A DNA stretch of 64,000 nucleotides from Biscogniauxia marginata (lineage: Eukaryota; Ascomycota; Sordariomycetes; Xylariales; Xylariaceae), in NCBI GenBank assembly GCA_022695795.1, contig MU404056.1, forward strand, positions 868,001 to 932,000. Direction: 5' to 3'. How positions within the stretch are numbered: the stretch's first letter is position 1; every line of letters begins with the position of its first letter. Both the position numbers and the translations under genes were made by a program. Shown piece by piece: positions 27,228-37,940 of this stretch. Below the pieces are notes generated by a model. That model did no database searches, had not been told where the DNA came from, and was given only the letters and a program-made list of their open reading frames with translations.

Positions 27228-29448
27228 AATATAAGTTGTTAAAAATACGATTAAATATAATATAATAATTATAAATTATTACGATATATTTATTTAATTC
27301 CTTTTTAGTGTTAAAATTTGGTTTTTATAAGTATTTAATATAAACGTTATAATAAAAAAAGTATTAAAATATTATTATTTAACATTTAAAAAACTAAAAA
27401 TCTTTTTATATTATAAGTAATTTATATAGTTAATAATAAATTATTTCGAAAAAAGCTTAGTTTAGTTTTTTTCGTTTTAATATTAACTTTATATAAACGA
27501 AATAAATAGGATTTTAATAAATAAGTAAAATAATAAAAAGGCGGGGTTAATAAGTAAATCGCTATAAATGCTTTTAAAACGAAGTTTAAAGGTTTTAATA
27601 TTATTTATACTTAAACTAATAAAATAAGTAACATTTAAAAAGCTTTGTTTTTTTTAATTATTAATTAAATCGTAATATTATTATATAATAAACCTTTTTA
27701 TTATTTTTATTAAACTAATTTTATAAATAAATAATATTTTTAAGTTTTTTAATTTTTTAAATAATAGTAAATCGAGATAAGTTTAAAGTAATTATAAATA
27801 TAATTATTTATTAAAGAAATTTTAAAGTATTTTTATTATAATATTAAAAAGTAATTATAACTTTAAATTAATAATTAAAAAATAAAAATTTAATTATATA
27901 AGAAATTATTATAATAAAATTAAAAGATTTTTATAATAACTAAATAATTATTATATTTTTTCTTTTTTTTATATATTTTGTCGTTTTAATATATTAAATA
28001 TCGTTATATATAATATATTTTTATATTTATTTTTTTAATATAATTAAATATAAAAATTTTTTATATTTACATTATATAATGTTTTATTATATTTTTAAAG
28101 GTTAATTATATAAACCGTTTTAAGTTTTAATATTTTTATTTTTATTAAATAATACTTTATATAATTTAGTTTATAATACTTATCTCTTTTTAAAACTTTT
28201 TATTTTATTATAAATATATTTTTAAATTACTTACAAGTTTAATTTAGTTTTTTATTATATTGTTAAGCGACTAAAAAAAGTATTTTGCCGTTTAAATGCG
28301 GCTTATAAAACTATATATTTCGTTTTATATTAAGTTTCGACAATTAAAAATATTAAATTTAGTCGAGTATATAACGTATAAGAAATCGTGTTATGTTATT
28401 TTACTTAATATTATATATATATTAAAGTCGTAAAAAAGAACTTAAAAAACTTTAAACGTATAAATATTTACTTTAAAACGAAATTAAAAATCGCTTGGGT
28501 TTTTTTTAAAAGTTACTTAAAAAAACATAAGTTTTATAATTTAAATAATAAGCGTTTTTTTAATTTTAACTTTTTTTTTCGTTTTTATTAATAATACTTT
28601 TTTACGAATAAAAAAAAACTTTAAATTAAAATAAAATATTAAAAAAGGTTTTATAAAAATATTAATTTTTAATATAATTTTTAATTTTAACTTTTTAATG
28701 TTTTTTATTACGTTTTTTTATTAAATATTTAAACTTCTTATTTAATAAATCCACGAAAAAAATAATAAATATTAATATTATATCGCGAAAAGCCACGAGG
28801 AATTTCATTTTTATTATTATAAATTTAATATATTTCTTTTTAATATTTTTTTATTAATTAATATATTCTTAAAATTAGTAATTTAAAAGAAATAAATATC
28901 GATTTATTATAAATATTCGTTTAAAATAAAGAGTTTATTAATTATTATAATTATATAAAAAGAAATTATTTATCGTGTTTTTCGGTCGGTGTTTAATAAT
29001 TAATTAAGCTTATTAATTACTAAAAATAAACGGTATAAAAAAGTTATAACTATTTTCTTATAAGGTTTTTAAAAGTTAAATTAAATACTTTTTAATTTTA
29101 ATTTTTTTAAATTTAAATATAATTATAATTTATAAAAAAATAATAAATATTAAAACTTTTTAAATATAAAAGCCTTAAAAAGGTAATAAAGTTAATATAA
29201 TTATTTTTAATTAATTTAATGGTTTTTTAGCTATTTAATTAAAATAATAACGAAATTTAAATAAAATTAATAAGTACTTTTTAAATAGATTTTTCTCTAG
29301 AGATATATTAATAATATATTATTTTTAAAGAACTCGAAGCTTAATAGTTTATTTTTTTAACTTTAAAAATAACTTTAAATAAAAATACGTTTTTAATAAA
29401 ACGTTATTAATTACTCGTTTTTATAAAAAACTTTTTCGAGGTAGTTTT
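27228..29448. other. AT-rich decayed DNA with a minus-strand LTR remnant
   Basis: A minus-strand LTR in very advanced decay starts at 27684 (TATAATAAACC, compare TGTGACGAACC) and follows the common U5/R order through about 27,910 into a U3 that fades out near 28,050. Nothing else in the stretch is recognisable. Confidence 0.55.
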
Positions 29449-29823
29449 TGTGACGAACCTCCCTGTGTATTCCTAGTTAGCTGACTTCACAGGTGAGTAC
29501 GTACTAGGTTTTCTTGATTTAAAGGTAACAGTGGTTTGAGATTGGTTCAAGTGATTCACAATGTTTTGTTCGTTAGAGAGATTTCAAGGTACTCTCACTA
29601 TAGTGTCAAAGAGTGACTGTAGTCTTAGATTGATAGCTAAGGAACTAGAATGAATGACTAGATACATAGGAAATTCCAATCTACTTATACTTTATCCTTT
29701 ACAGGGGGTAACACCCATATTCTCTCTAATTCTCAAGAGTCCAACAGAGAATTCCTTCTGGAGTCATGTGACCTCAGATCACATGACCAGCTCAATTCCC
29801 TCTACCCTTGTTGGTTCGTAACA
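29449..29823 (-). repeat. Solo LTR with target duplication GTTTT
   Basis: 375 bp, TGTGACGAACCTCC to GGTTCGTAACA on the plus strand, flanked by GTTTT at 29444-29448 and 29824-29828. Little mutated. U3 (29,700-29,823) contains inverted GTCATGTGAC and TCACATGAC boxes rather than a perfect CACGTG. U5 retains AGTACGTACTAGG. Confidence 0.93.
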
Positions 29824-30139
29824 GTTTTAACGTTAAATAAATATTGTTATAAACGTTTTTTAATATTTTTTACTAGTGCTTTTTTATTTTAAATAACTTA
29901 TTAAAAAAATAACTTAAATTTTCTCGTAACGACTAAATATGGTTTTTAATAAGAGTAATTTATATGTTAAAAAGTAACTTAATATAAATAAAATCGAGAT
30001 TTAAAAAAAAGTAATATAAAGCCTTTTTCGTTATAATAACTAGTAAAATAACGTTATTATTATTAATAATAATATTATATAATAACTTATATTTAATAAT
30101 AAGGTAAATATTATTAATTAGTTTTTTTACAAGGATATT

Positions 30140-30619
30140 TGTTACGAACCAACTGGTCCGAAAGGACCAGGGGACGGAACGGATTAAGAGGACCCCGAAA
30201 CAAACCTCTAAAAAAAAAAAAAGGAAGATGTGATGCAACATCACGTGACTAGGATCTCAGTGGATCTGAGATCCAGAGAGAGTGTCAACAACTGGATCTG
30301 AAGTGATCTGAGATCCAGTCAGATCCAACAGGTATCCAACATACCAAAAAGGGAAGGAATGTATAAAGGAGAACGAGTATAAGAAGGATGGAATTTCCTC
30401 TGTATCTGGCCATTCTTTCTAGTTCTTTAGCTATTAATTTAAGACTATAGTCACTCTTTAATACTATAGTGAGAGTACCTTGAAATCTCTTTAACGAACA
30501 AAGCATAGTAAATCTCTTGAACTAATCTTAATCTATTGTTACCTTCAAAATCAAGAAAACCTAGTACGTACTCACCTGTAAAGTCAGCTGACTAGAAACA
30601 CACAAGGAGGTTCGTCACA
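30140..30619 (+). repeat. Solo LTR with target duplication ATATT
   Basis: 480 bp, TGTTACGAACCAACTGG to GGTTCGTCACA, flanked by ATATT on both sides. U3 has an inverted GGTCCGAAAGGACC near 30,153, an A-run near 30,210, and ACATCACGTGACTAGG. Repeats of GGATCTGAGATCC follow. R/U5 is lightly mutated. Short open frames inside it are not genes. Confidence 0.92.
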
Positions 30620-31739
30620 ATATTATATAAAATTTATTAATAATACGTAATAAAAAACTTTAATAATCAATTTTAAGCTTTAAATATAAAAAAACTTATT
30701 ATATTTTTCGTTTTACGTTATATCGTTTAAAATTATAACGTATAAATTTAAATAAATAAAAATAATAATTATAATAACTTTATTTAAATGTATAATATTA
30801 TTATTATTAATTACAAAGTTAATTAAGTAGTTTTTTCTTTAAGTGTTAAGTAATAAAAAAAGTAATTTCGGTTTAATTAAATTTTTTTAATTAATATAAA
30901 GCTATATAAAAACACTTCGCTTTTAATTATAAATATGATTTATTTTATTTTTTAAAAGTTTATAACATTTTTAAGCGATATATAATTAATATATTAAGTT
31001 AATTATTAAATAAGATTTTTAATTGTTATAATTAAAACTTTTTTTATCGCTTTTAAATTTTAGCTTTATAACGTTTAAGGATTTTATTTAATTTCTTATA
31101 TGCCTTATAACGAACTTTAATAAGTAATATTATAAGCGAGAAAGCTATATTATTAACGGTGAATAAATTAATTATATAAATAGATTTTAATAAAAGTGTT
31201 AATATTTAAATAAAAAATGTTTTATATAATTAACATAAAAAAGGAATATAAAAATAAGAATATTTATAAACATTTAAAATTCCGAATTAAAAAATAAATA
31301 TATTTAATAATATTTAATAAATTAAATAGAAAATATATATATATATAAATAAATTAAGTAAAATAAGATTTTTTTATATTTAGTTACTTATTTTTAGTAG
31401 TATAAAAATAAACCTTAATAATAAAACTTAACTTTAAAAAAATGCGTTTAAATAGAAAATGCCGTTAAAAGTTGTGTTAATTATTATTAAAAATATATTA
31501 AAAGAGGTAAAAAGGAGGAAGTAATTTAAATTATAATATTATAAATAATATTATAACGATTAAAATTAAATAATTTATAAAATTAAAAGTAAGTTAAATA
31601 ACTTTAAAAATTATAAATAATTATAATTAAATATTAAAGCTATACCGCCTTTTTATTTTAATATCGCCTTTCAAATTTAATTTATATTTACTTTTAAATA
31701 AAGTATATATTTTATATAAATAAGGAGTTTTTAATACCG
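30620..31739. other. AT-rich decayed DNA without recognisable genes
   Basis: Saturated A/T sequence between two solo LTRs. No frame, domain or repeat edge could be supported. Confidence 0.5.
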
Positions 31740-32200
31740 TGTTACGACTAACAGGGATGATGGTCAGTAGAGGTCACGTGACCCTTGGGTCCCGTGACCT
31801 AAAGCAAGATTCTTTGTGGCTCTCCTTGTGGAGCAACAGAGAAAAGAAGAGAAAAAGAGTATTCTCTGTTTGTCTTTATTTTCCGCAACAAAGAATAGAA
31901 GAGAAAAAGAGTATTCTTTGTTTGTCTTTGTTCTTCGTAACAAAGAAGGTTAAAGAATGCGGGACATTGCTCCTTTAGGAACAAAGTATAAGTAAATTGA
32001 AATTTCCTATGTATTTAGTTATTCATTCTAGTTCTTTAGCTATTAATCTAAGATTATAGTTACTCCTTAATACTATAATGAGAATACCTTAAAATCTCTT
32101 GAATTATTCTTAATTTATTATTACTTTTAAATTAAGAAAACTTAATACGTATTTACCTGTGAAGTTAATTAACTAGGAACACATAAGGAGGTTCGTTATA
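31740..32200 (+). repeat. Solo LTR with target duplication TACCG
   Basis: 461 bp, TGTTACGACTAACAGGG to GGTTCGTTATA, flanked by TACCG on both sides. U3 is intact (GGTCACGTGACCC, GTCCCGTGACC, and tandem units with AAGAGTATTCTNTGTTTGTC). R/U5 is RIP-mutated and lacks about 25 bp of the usual sequence near 32,095. Related to 12873-13307. Opposing short frames at 31739-31984 fall in the repeats and are not genes. Confidence 0.92.
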
Positions 32201-33183
32201 TACCGCTTATTTAATTTAAACATTATTTATATATATAAACGTTAATAAATAGCTTTTAATATTTTAAGTGTTTATATCACGACAAGGAAAAATTATTTAA
32301 ATAGTTATAATAAATATTACTTCGATGCTTTAATAACTCTTTAAACTAGCTTTAATTAATATTTAAGTATATTAATATAAATAAAATAAAAGTTTTTAAA
32401 ATAAAAAAAGGATTATTTAAAAAATATTAATATTTAAAATGAAGTAAATTCTTTATTATATTAATTATTTATATGTTTAATTAAATCGTACAAGTTATAT
32501 TTATATAAATAAAATAAATATATTAATTAATTATAAATTTATATAGTTATTTTTTATATAAAGTTAAAATTAAATAAAAGTTTAATCGTTTTAAATTGAA
32601 AGTTAATAAATTTAATAAATTTTATAAGAAGTATTAATTTATAAACTTTATATAAATTATATAAAGTTCGTTTTTATTAAAAATATTAATAGTTTTTAAA
32701 AATAACTTTATAATTTAAGCTCGTTTAAAAAGTTAATATTAAATTATTAGTAATACAAGATATTTCGATAACTAAATTTCACTTAATTGCCGTTCGATTT
32801 TTTTAATATTTATTAAAGTGTAAAACTTTTAAATAACTTAGCTTAATCGCTTATTATATAACTTTTATATTTATAAAATAGGTTTTTATAATGCGTTTTT
32901 ATTATTTTAAAGGTTTATTTTTATTATTTAATTTTCTCGAGATATTTTCTCCGTTTTTATTAAAACTTAATTAATTTTAAATTTATTTTTATTTTTACTT
33001 TTTATTACTTAATAAAATGCTTTAAAGTATTATCGCGGCGAAAAAGTCGATTTATAAAATAAAATAAATTTTATTAAAGTTTATTTTTAAATATAATTTC
33101 TTAAAAGTTAATTTTAATAAAATCGATTATATAAAACTATATATATATATAAATAAATCTTTTAATACGTGTTTTATATTATA
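32201..33183. other. AT-rich decayed DNA without recognisable genes
   Basis: Continuation of the old AT-rich layer between solo LTRs. Nothing assignable. Confidence 0.5.
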
Positions 33184-33663
33184 TGTGACGAACCTCTTTA
33201 TATATTCCTAATTAGCTAACTTTATAAATAAGTACGTATTAGGTTTTTCTTATTTTAAAGGTAATAATAAATTAAGGTTAATTTAAAAGATTTATAATGT
33301 TTTATTCGTTAAAGAGATTTTAAAGTACTTTTATTATAATATTAAGGAGTAATTATAATCTTAAATTAATAGCTAAAAAACTAGAATAAATAACTAGATG
33401 TAAAATAGATTCTAATTTACTTATACTTATTCTTTTTTTCCTATACTTCTTACTTTGGTATGTTGGATACCTATTAGATCTAAACGAATCTAGAGAGTAG
33501 CTCAGATTCGTTTTCTCAATTTGTTGTAATCTCAAGACCAGCTCAGATTCTCGTCACGTGATGTTGCATCACATTCTCAAAGCAGTCCCAATTGTCGCAC
33601 ACATTCTTGGTCCGTGTCTCCGCACCCTTGTTAAAACCCTTTTAACGCGGTTGGCTCGTGACA
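33184..33663 (-). repeat. Solo LTR with target duplication TTATA
   Basis: 480 bp, TGTGACGAACCTC to GGCTCGTGACA on the plus strand, flanked by TTATA on both sides. The R/U5 half (33,184-33,440) is RIP-mutated. The U3 half (33,450-33,663) is intact, with CGTCACGTGATGTTGCATCAC. Confidence 0.92.
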
Positions 33664-33950
33664 TTATAGTTTTATTTTTCCGGAAAAAGCGTTTTTATTA
33701 ATAATAATTAATTTTTATTATAAAAGTAATAATAAAGCTATATATTATTTAGCTTTTTACTTAACATATATCGTAAATAATATTATTTTAATTACTTTTT
33801 AAATTTAAAAACTCGGTTAAAACGAATTAAATACTTTTATATTTTTTTATATTTAAAAGTTTTATTAAAATTTATTAAAATATTATTATTAAGGTTTTAA
33901 ATATCTCGAAAAACGTATTTCTTTTATTATTTAAGTTTTTAAGGAAAAAC

Positions 33951-34451
33951 TATTACGAATTAACCAAGGTAAGTAATTAAATAACAGGGGTACTATTCTT
34001 ATTATTCTTACTTCTACACTGGACAGAGATCCTGGAAAAGAAAGTAACTTATTATCACGTGATATAAATATATATAAATATATATATCTAATAATATTCA
34101 GTAAAGAATAAATATGTATAAATATACATATTTAGTAACATTTAATAAAGAATAAATATATATAAATAAATACATTTAAAGGTATTTAATATATTAATTA
34201 TAAAGAATAAAAAATAAAATAAATAAATATAAAAGGAACGGTATTTCTTATATATCTAGTTATTTATTTTAGTTCTTTAATTATTAATTTAAGATTATAG
34301 TTATTTTTTAATATTATAATAAAAGTACTTTGAAATCTTTTTAACGAATAAAGCGTTATAAATCTATTAAATTAATTTTAAATTAAGAAAACCTAGTACG
34401 TACTCACTTATAAAGTCAGTTAACTAAGAACATATAAAGAGGTTCGTCATA
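33951..34451 (+). repeat. Solo LTR with target duplication AAAAC
   Basis: 501 bp, TATTACGAATTAACC (mutated TGTTACGAACCAACC) to GGTTCGTCATA, flanked by AAAAC on both sides. Same family as the LTRs of the 35241-36992 element, including the ATATATATAAATATAC tandem units. Confidence 0.9.
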
Positions 34452-35240
34452 AAAACTCGGTTAAAAACGCATTATTTATAAAGGTTAAACTCTTTATATA
34501 TAAAATAAAATTATATAATAAAATATCTTTTTTATAAAACCCGTATTTTCTTGATTTCGAAATTTTAATAAACCTTTTTATTTTAATTAGTTTTATTACT
34601 ATTTTAACGCGTATTTAATTATTAATAATAATAAGTAAAAAAATATAAAATTTTACGTCTTTATAACGTAAGTTTTTAATAAAGGCCTTAAAACGAGTCG
34701 ATATAATATTAATTAAAACGAGAGTTATTATTAGTTATATATATAAATACTTATATAAAAAAACTTTTTTATTAAAAACCTAAAAATAATATAATATAAA
34801 ATTTAAATTAACGATATATAAGTTTAATTTGTTTTTTATTAAAGTATTAAAACTAAATAAAAAAGTAAAAACAATTAATATTTATTATAAAGGTTATTAA
34901 AAAGCTTTGTTTTTATTTAAATTAACTTAAAGTATTTTTATATTACTTATATTATATAATATTTATTTATTTATTTATTTATATAACGATTTTATCGTAA
35001 TAAAATATATTTAAAACCTTTTAATACGTTATAATAAACGACTTTTTTTTAATTCTCGAATTTTTATATTTTTTTAAAAACTCATTTAAATTTTAATTTA
35101 TAAATTAATAAAATTTATTTAATAAATAAATATATAAATAATATTAAAATTTTTATTTTTTATATTTATTAAAACTATCTTTTTTTCTTTATATATATTA
35201 TGTTTTTAATGTTTTTCTTTTAATTAGTTATTATTAAATT
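34452..35240. other. AT-rich decayed DNA without recognisable genes
   Basis: Old AT-rich layer, nothing assignable. Confidence 0.5.
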
Positions 35241-35678
35241 TGTTATAAACCAACTAGGGTAAACAATTAAATAACAAGGGTATTATTCCTATTATTCTTA
35301 GTTTTGCACCGGATATAAATCCTGGAAGGAAAAGTAACCTATTATTACGTAATATAAATATATATAAATATATACATTTAACAATATCTAATAGAAAATA
35401 AATATATATAAATAAACATATTAATTATAAAAAATAAAAAATAAAATGAATAAATATAAATAAAACGATATTTCTTATATGTTTAATTATTAATTCTAGT
35501 TTTTTAGTTATTAATTTAAAACTATAATAAGAATACCTTGAAATCTCTTTAACGAATGAAACATTATAAATCACTTAAACCAATCTTAAACCATTGTTAC
35601 CTTCAAATCAAGAAAACCCAGTACGTACTCACCTGTGAAGTCAGCTGACTAGGAACACACAGGGAGGTTCGTCACATT

Positions 35679-35687
35679 TTGATAGCT
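35679..35687 (+). other. Putative self-priming primer-binding site
   Basis: TTGATAGCT, two bases after the end of the 5' LTR, is the exact complement of AGCTATCAA found about 50 bases downstream of the TATA box in intact LTRs (13118-13126, 27038-27046). No TGG-starting tRNA-type site is seen after the LTR. The same block, mutated to TTAATAGCT, follows the LTRs ending at 6366 and 13748. Confidence 0.6.
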
Positions 35688-35752
35688 CCTTGATCAGTGC
35701 TTGACATTGGTTCAGGAGAAGGGACTCTCGATCGGACCGTCCCAGGACAAGC

Positions 35753-36304
35753 ATGCCCCCTAAGACCAGAGGGCAACAAGAAAAGAAACAAGTAGAAGAA
35801 CAACAGTCAACAAGCTCTCAGACGAAAGCTTCAGATTCTTCTACAATACAACAAAAGGGTTCAGAAGAACCAACACAAGAATCAATTACAGTTGCAGCTG
35901 AAGAAGAGCCCCAGGAGGACACCTCTGAAGCCCAGCAAGAAGAGAAGGAGGAAGAAGCACCTGAAGAAGAAAACAAACAGGCAAGACAACCCCTACCTCC
36001 TAGAGATAGACAACCGAAGCCACCCTCAGACGATAGCGACCCCAGCAGCTCAGACGACGAAGCCGTTTCACCCGAGCTATGGTCTCGGCCATTTCTCGGT
36101 GAAGTCGTTCCAGGGCTTCCTCGGCCTGACGTTCTTGCAGAGATAACCGCTCCTCCTCGTGGTCCAAATTTCGAAAGGAGCTTAGAGGAGTTCCCACCCC
36201 ATCACATTGGCGTTGGTGAAGAATGCACTCACCACATTTCTTCGATACCTCAGGCGACATCACACACTTCAGGTTGTGATCAAAACAATAGGAACAAGGC
36301 ATAA
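35753..36304 (+). CDS. Truncated gag N-terminus fused to antisense 3' sequence
   Basis: Open frame of 183 codons. Residues 1 to about 103 match the start of gag in the decayed full-length elements (same start context GACAAGCATGCC). They are Gln/Glu/Ser-rich, acidic and probably disordered, with runs of Glu near residues 64-75. At about position 36,062 the frame crosses the internal deletion and continues as a Pro-rich tail that is only the complement of the antisense gene. Capsid and zinc knuckle are absent. It may be translated, since the start is intact, but it should not form a particle by itself. Confidence 0.6.
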   Translation: MPPKTRGQQEKKQVEEQQSTSSQTKASDSSTIQQKGSEEPTQESITVAAEEEPQEDTSEAQQEEKEEEAPEEENKQARQPLPPRDRQPKPPSDDSDPSSSDDEAVSPELWSRPFLGEVVPGLPRPDVLAEITAPPRGPNFERSLEEFPPHHIGVGEECTHHISSIPQATSHTSGCDQNNRNKA

Positions 36305-36404
36305 TGTCGATGTTAAAGCCTGTTCGGTTGATTCGGTCAGCAAGCTCCTCACGACCTTGCTTTTGATTTTCACGACGACGCTTGGTACCACGATTAACAG
36401 ACAT
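36000..36404 (-). CDS. Zn2Cys6-like protein encoded antisense in an LTR element
   Basis: Open frame of 134 residues if started at the Met codon at 36404-36402; an upstream Met at 36437 is also in frame. A basic N-terminus (KRRRENQK, residues 8-15) could be a nuclear localisation signal. Residues 37-67 place six cysteines (C37, C40, C47, C57, C60, C67) as C-x2-C-x6-C-x9-C-x2-C-x6-C, the Gal4-type binuclear zinc-cluster spacing. Residues about 82-117 are rich in Glu, Leu and Arg and look like a coiled coil. The last 20 or so residues read through the deletion junction into the complement of gag. Gal4-type proteins bind DNA as dimers through a coiled coil, so a DNA-binding role is an inference. 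It might act on element transcription, but no target is shown. Decayed relatives lie downstream of pol at 19480-20079 and 53690-54298. Confidence 0.7.
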   Translation of the reverse strand: MSVNRGTKRRRENQKQGREELADRINRTGFNIDIMPCSYCFDHNLKCVMSPEVSKKCGECILHQRQCDGVGTPLSSFRNLDHEEERLSLQERQAEEALERLHREMAETIARVKRLRRLSCWGRYRLRVASVVYL

Positions 36405-36992
36405 GATAAGGATGAAAGAAAAGGACTTACCAAACAATCTTTGAGGACAAAGATTTTAGGAGGGGAGAAATAGTGTTACGAACCAACCAGGGTAAGCAAT
36501 TAAATGACAGGGGTACTATTCTCACTGTTCTTGGTTCTGCACCGGACATAAATCCTGGAAGGGAAAGCAACCTATTGTCACGTAATATAGATATATATAA
36601 ATATACATATTTAATAACATCTAATGGAAAATAGATATATATAGATATACATATCTAGTAATATCTAATAAAGAATAAATATGTATAAATAAACACATTT
36701 AAAAGTATTTAATATATTAATTATAAAAAATAAAAAATAAAATGAATAAGTATAAAAGGAACAATGTTTCTTATATATTTAGTTATTTATTTTAGTTCTT
36801 TAACTATTAATTTAAGACTATAGTCACTCTTTAATACTATAGTGAGAGTACCTTGAAATCTCTTTAACGAATAAAGCATAGTAAATCTCTTGAACTAATC
36901 TCAATCCATTGTTACCTTCAAAATCAAGAAAACCTAGTACGTACTCACCTGTAAAGTCAGCTAACTAGGAACACATAAGGAGGTTCGTCACA

Positions 36993-37940
36993 AAATTCTA
37001 CTTTTTATATTTAGTTATAAATTTATAATAAAATTACGGAGTTTCCGTAAATATATAATTAAAATTAATATTAAAATCTATATTTAAATTAAAGTTTAAG
37101 TTAAAATCGAATTTAAAAAATAATTTTATTTCCGATTTTAAAATAAATTATATATCGAGATTTATAATATTTAAAGTGTTAATTAATAATAAATTAATTT
37201 TATATATAACTTCGAAAATATTAAAAATATTTTTAATTTCGTGCTTTTTTAGTTCGGTTACTTAGTTATTTATATTTATATTAAACTTATTATTTTTATT
37301 AAAAACTTTTAAATTAAAGCGGCGATATTAATGTTATTATTAAGATCTTTTATAAATTATAAGTATTTTATCTTAATAAAATCGTTATAATAAAAAACTA
37401 TAAATAAAGTAAATATATATAAAAAAACAAAATAAAAACATAATAATAAATATAATAAAAAAATCTTTTTTATCATTTTTTATCAAATTTTAAAAGTAAA
37501 AAAAACATATTAATTTAATATTAATAAAAAATAAAAATCAACAAGCGATTTTTAAGTTATTAAAAGTTTAATATTATAATATTAAAATTATTTTTTATAA
37601 AAAAAAGGATATAAAATAAAATGTAATTATTAAAAGTATATAAAACAAATAAATATAAATAGATTTCCTTAAAAACGTTAAATTATAAACGAAATAAGTA
37701 GGCGGTAAAAAAGAGTTTTATTTAAGAAAGCGGTTACGAAGTTAATGCCTAGCTTAAAAAGGTTTAAAATGTGAATTAGCTACTAGATTTAACCGCGCTT
37801 GCCTGCCAAAAATGGCAGTATTCCCACGCGGAAGCACATATTAATAATTAAACTATATAATTATTTAATTAAAAAAAGGTTCGAGATTTTTCCGACTTTT
37901 ACGCGTAAAGTTATAAATTTTTAAAAAAGTCGATTTTATA
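36993..37940. other. Right margin of the AT-rich block
   Basis: Decayed A/T DNA that gives way to normal base composition at about 37,930-37,950. It holds an isolated GC-rich hairpin at 37793-37831, reported separately. No gene. Confidence 0.5.
37793..37831. other. Two-stem inverted repeat
   Basis: Outer arms CCGCG (37793-37797) and CGCGG (37827-37831) enclose inner arms CTGCCA (37803-37808) and TGGCAG (37813-37818) with an AAAA loop. It sits in otherwise A/T-saturated DNA. It does not fold like a tRNA. It might be a terminal-repeat remnant of a DNA transposon, but no partner was found. Confidence 0.4.

Larger units (their letters stand above)
35241..36992 (+). mobile_element. Short non-autonomous LTR element with target duplication AAATT
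   Basis: Complete 1752-bp element: 5' LTR 35241-35676 (436 bp), internal region 35677-36473 (797 bp), 3' LTR 36474-36992 (519 bp), flanked by AAATT at 35236-35240 and 36993-36997. The internal region keeps both ends of an autonomous chromovirus: the primer-binding region and N-terminal gag on the left, the antisense zinc-cluster gene and polypurine tract (AGGAGGGGAGAAATAG) on the right. Everything between mid-gag and the 3' part is deleted. The LTRs differ in length because of tandem ATAT-rich units in U3. Unusually, the internal region is nearly free of RIP while much of both LTRs is mutated. Confidence 0.93.

Noticed and set aside
29960..30506. Minus-strand frames of 94 and 73 codons
   Set aside because: They overlap the solo LTR at 30140-30619 and its A/T-rich flank; no protein-like composition.
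31739..31984. Overlapping plus and minus frames of 79 and 61 codons
   Set aside because: Produced by tandem repeat units in the U3 of the solo LTR; both strands open, no coding bias.
37793..37831. tRNA or small structured RNA
   Set aside because: Stem lengths and loops do not fit a cloverleaf and no TTCGA-type arm is present.
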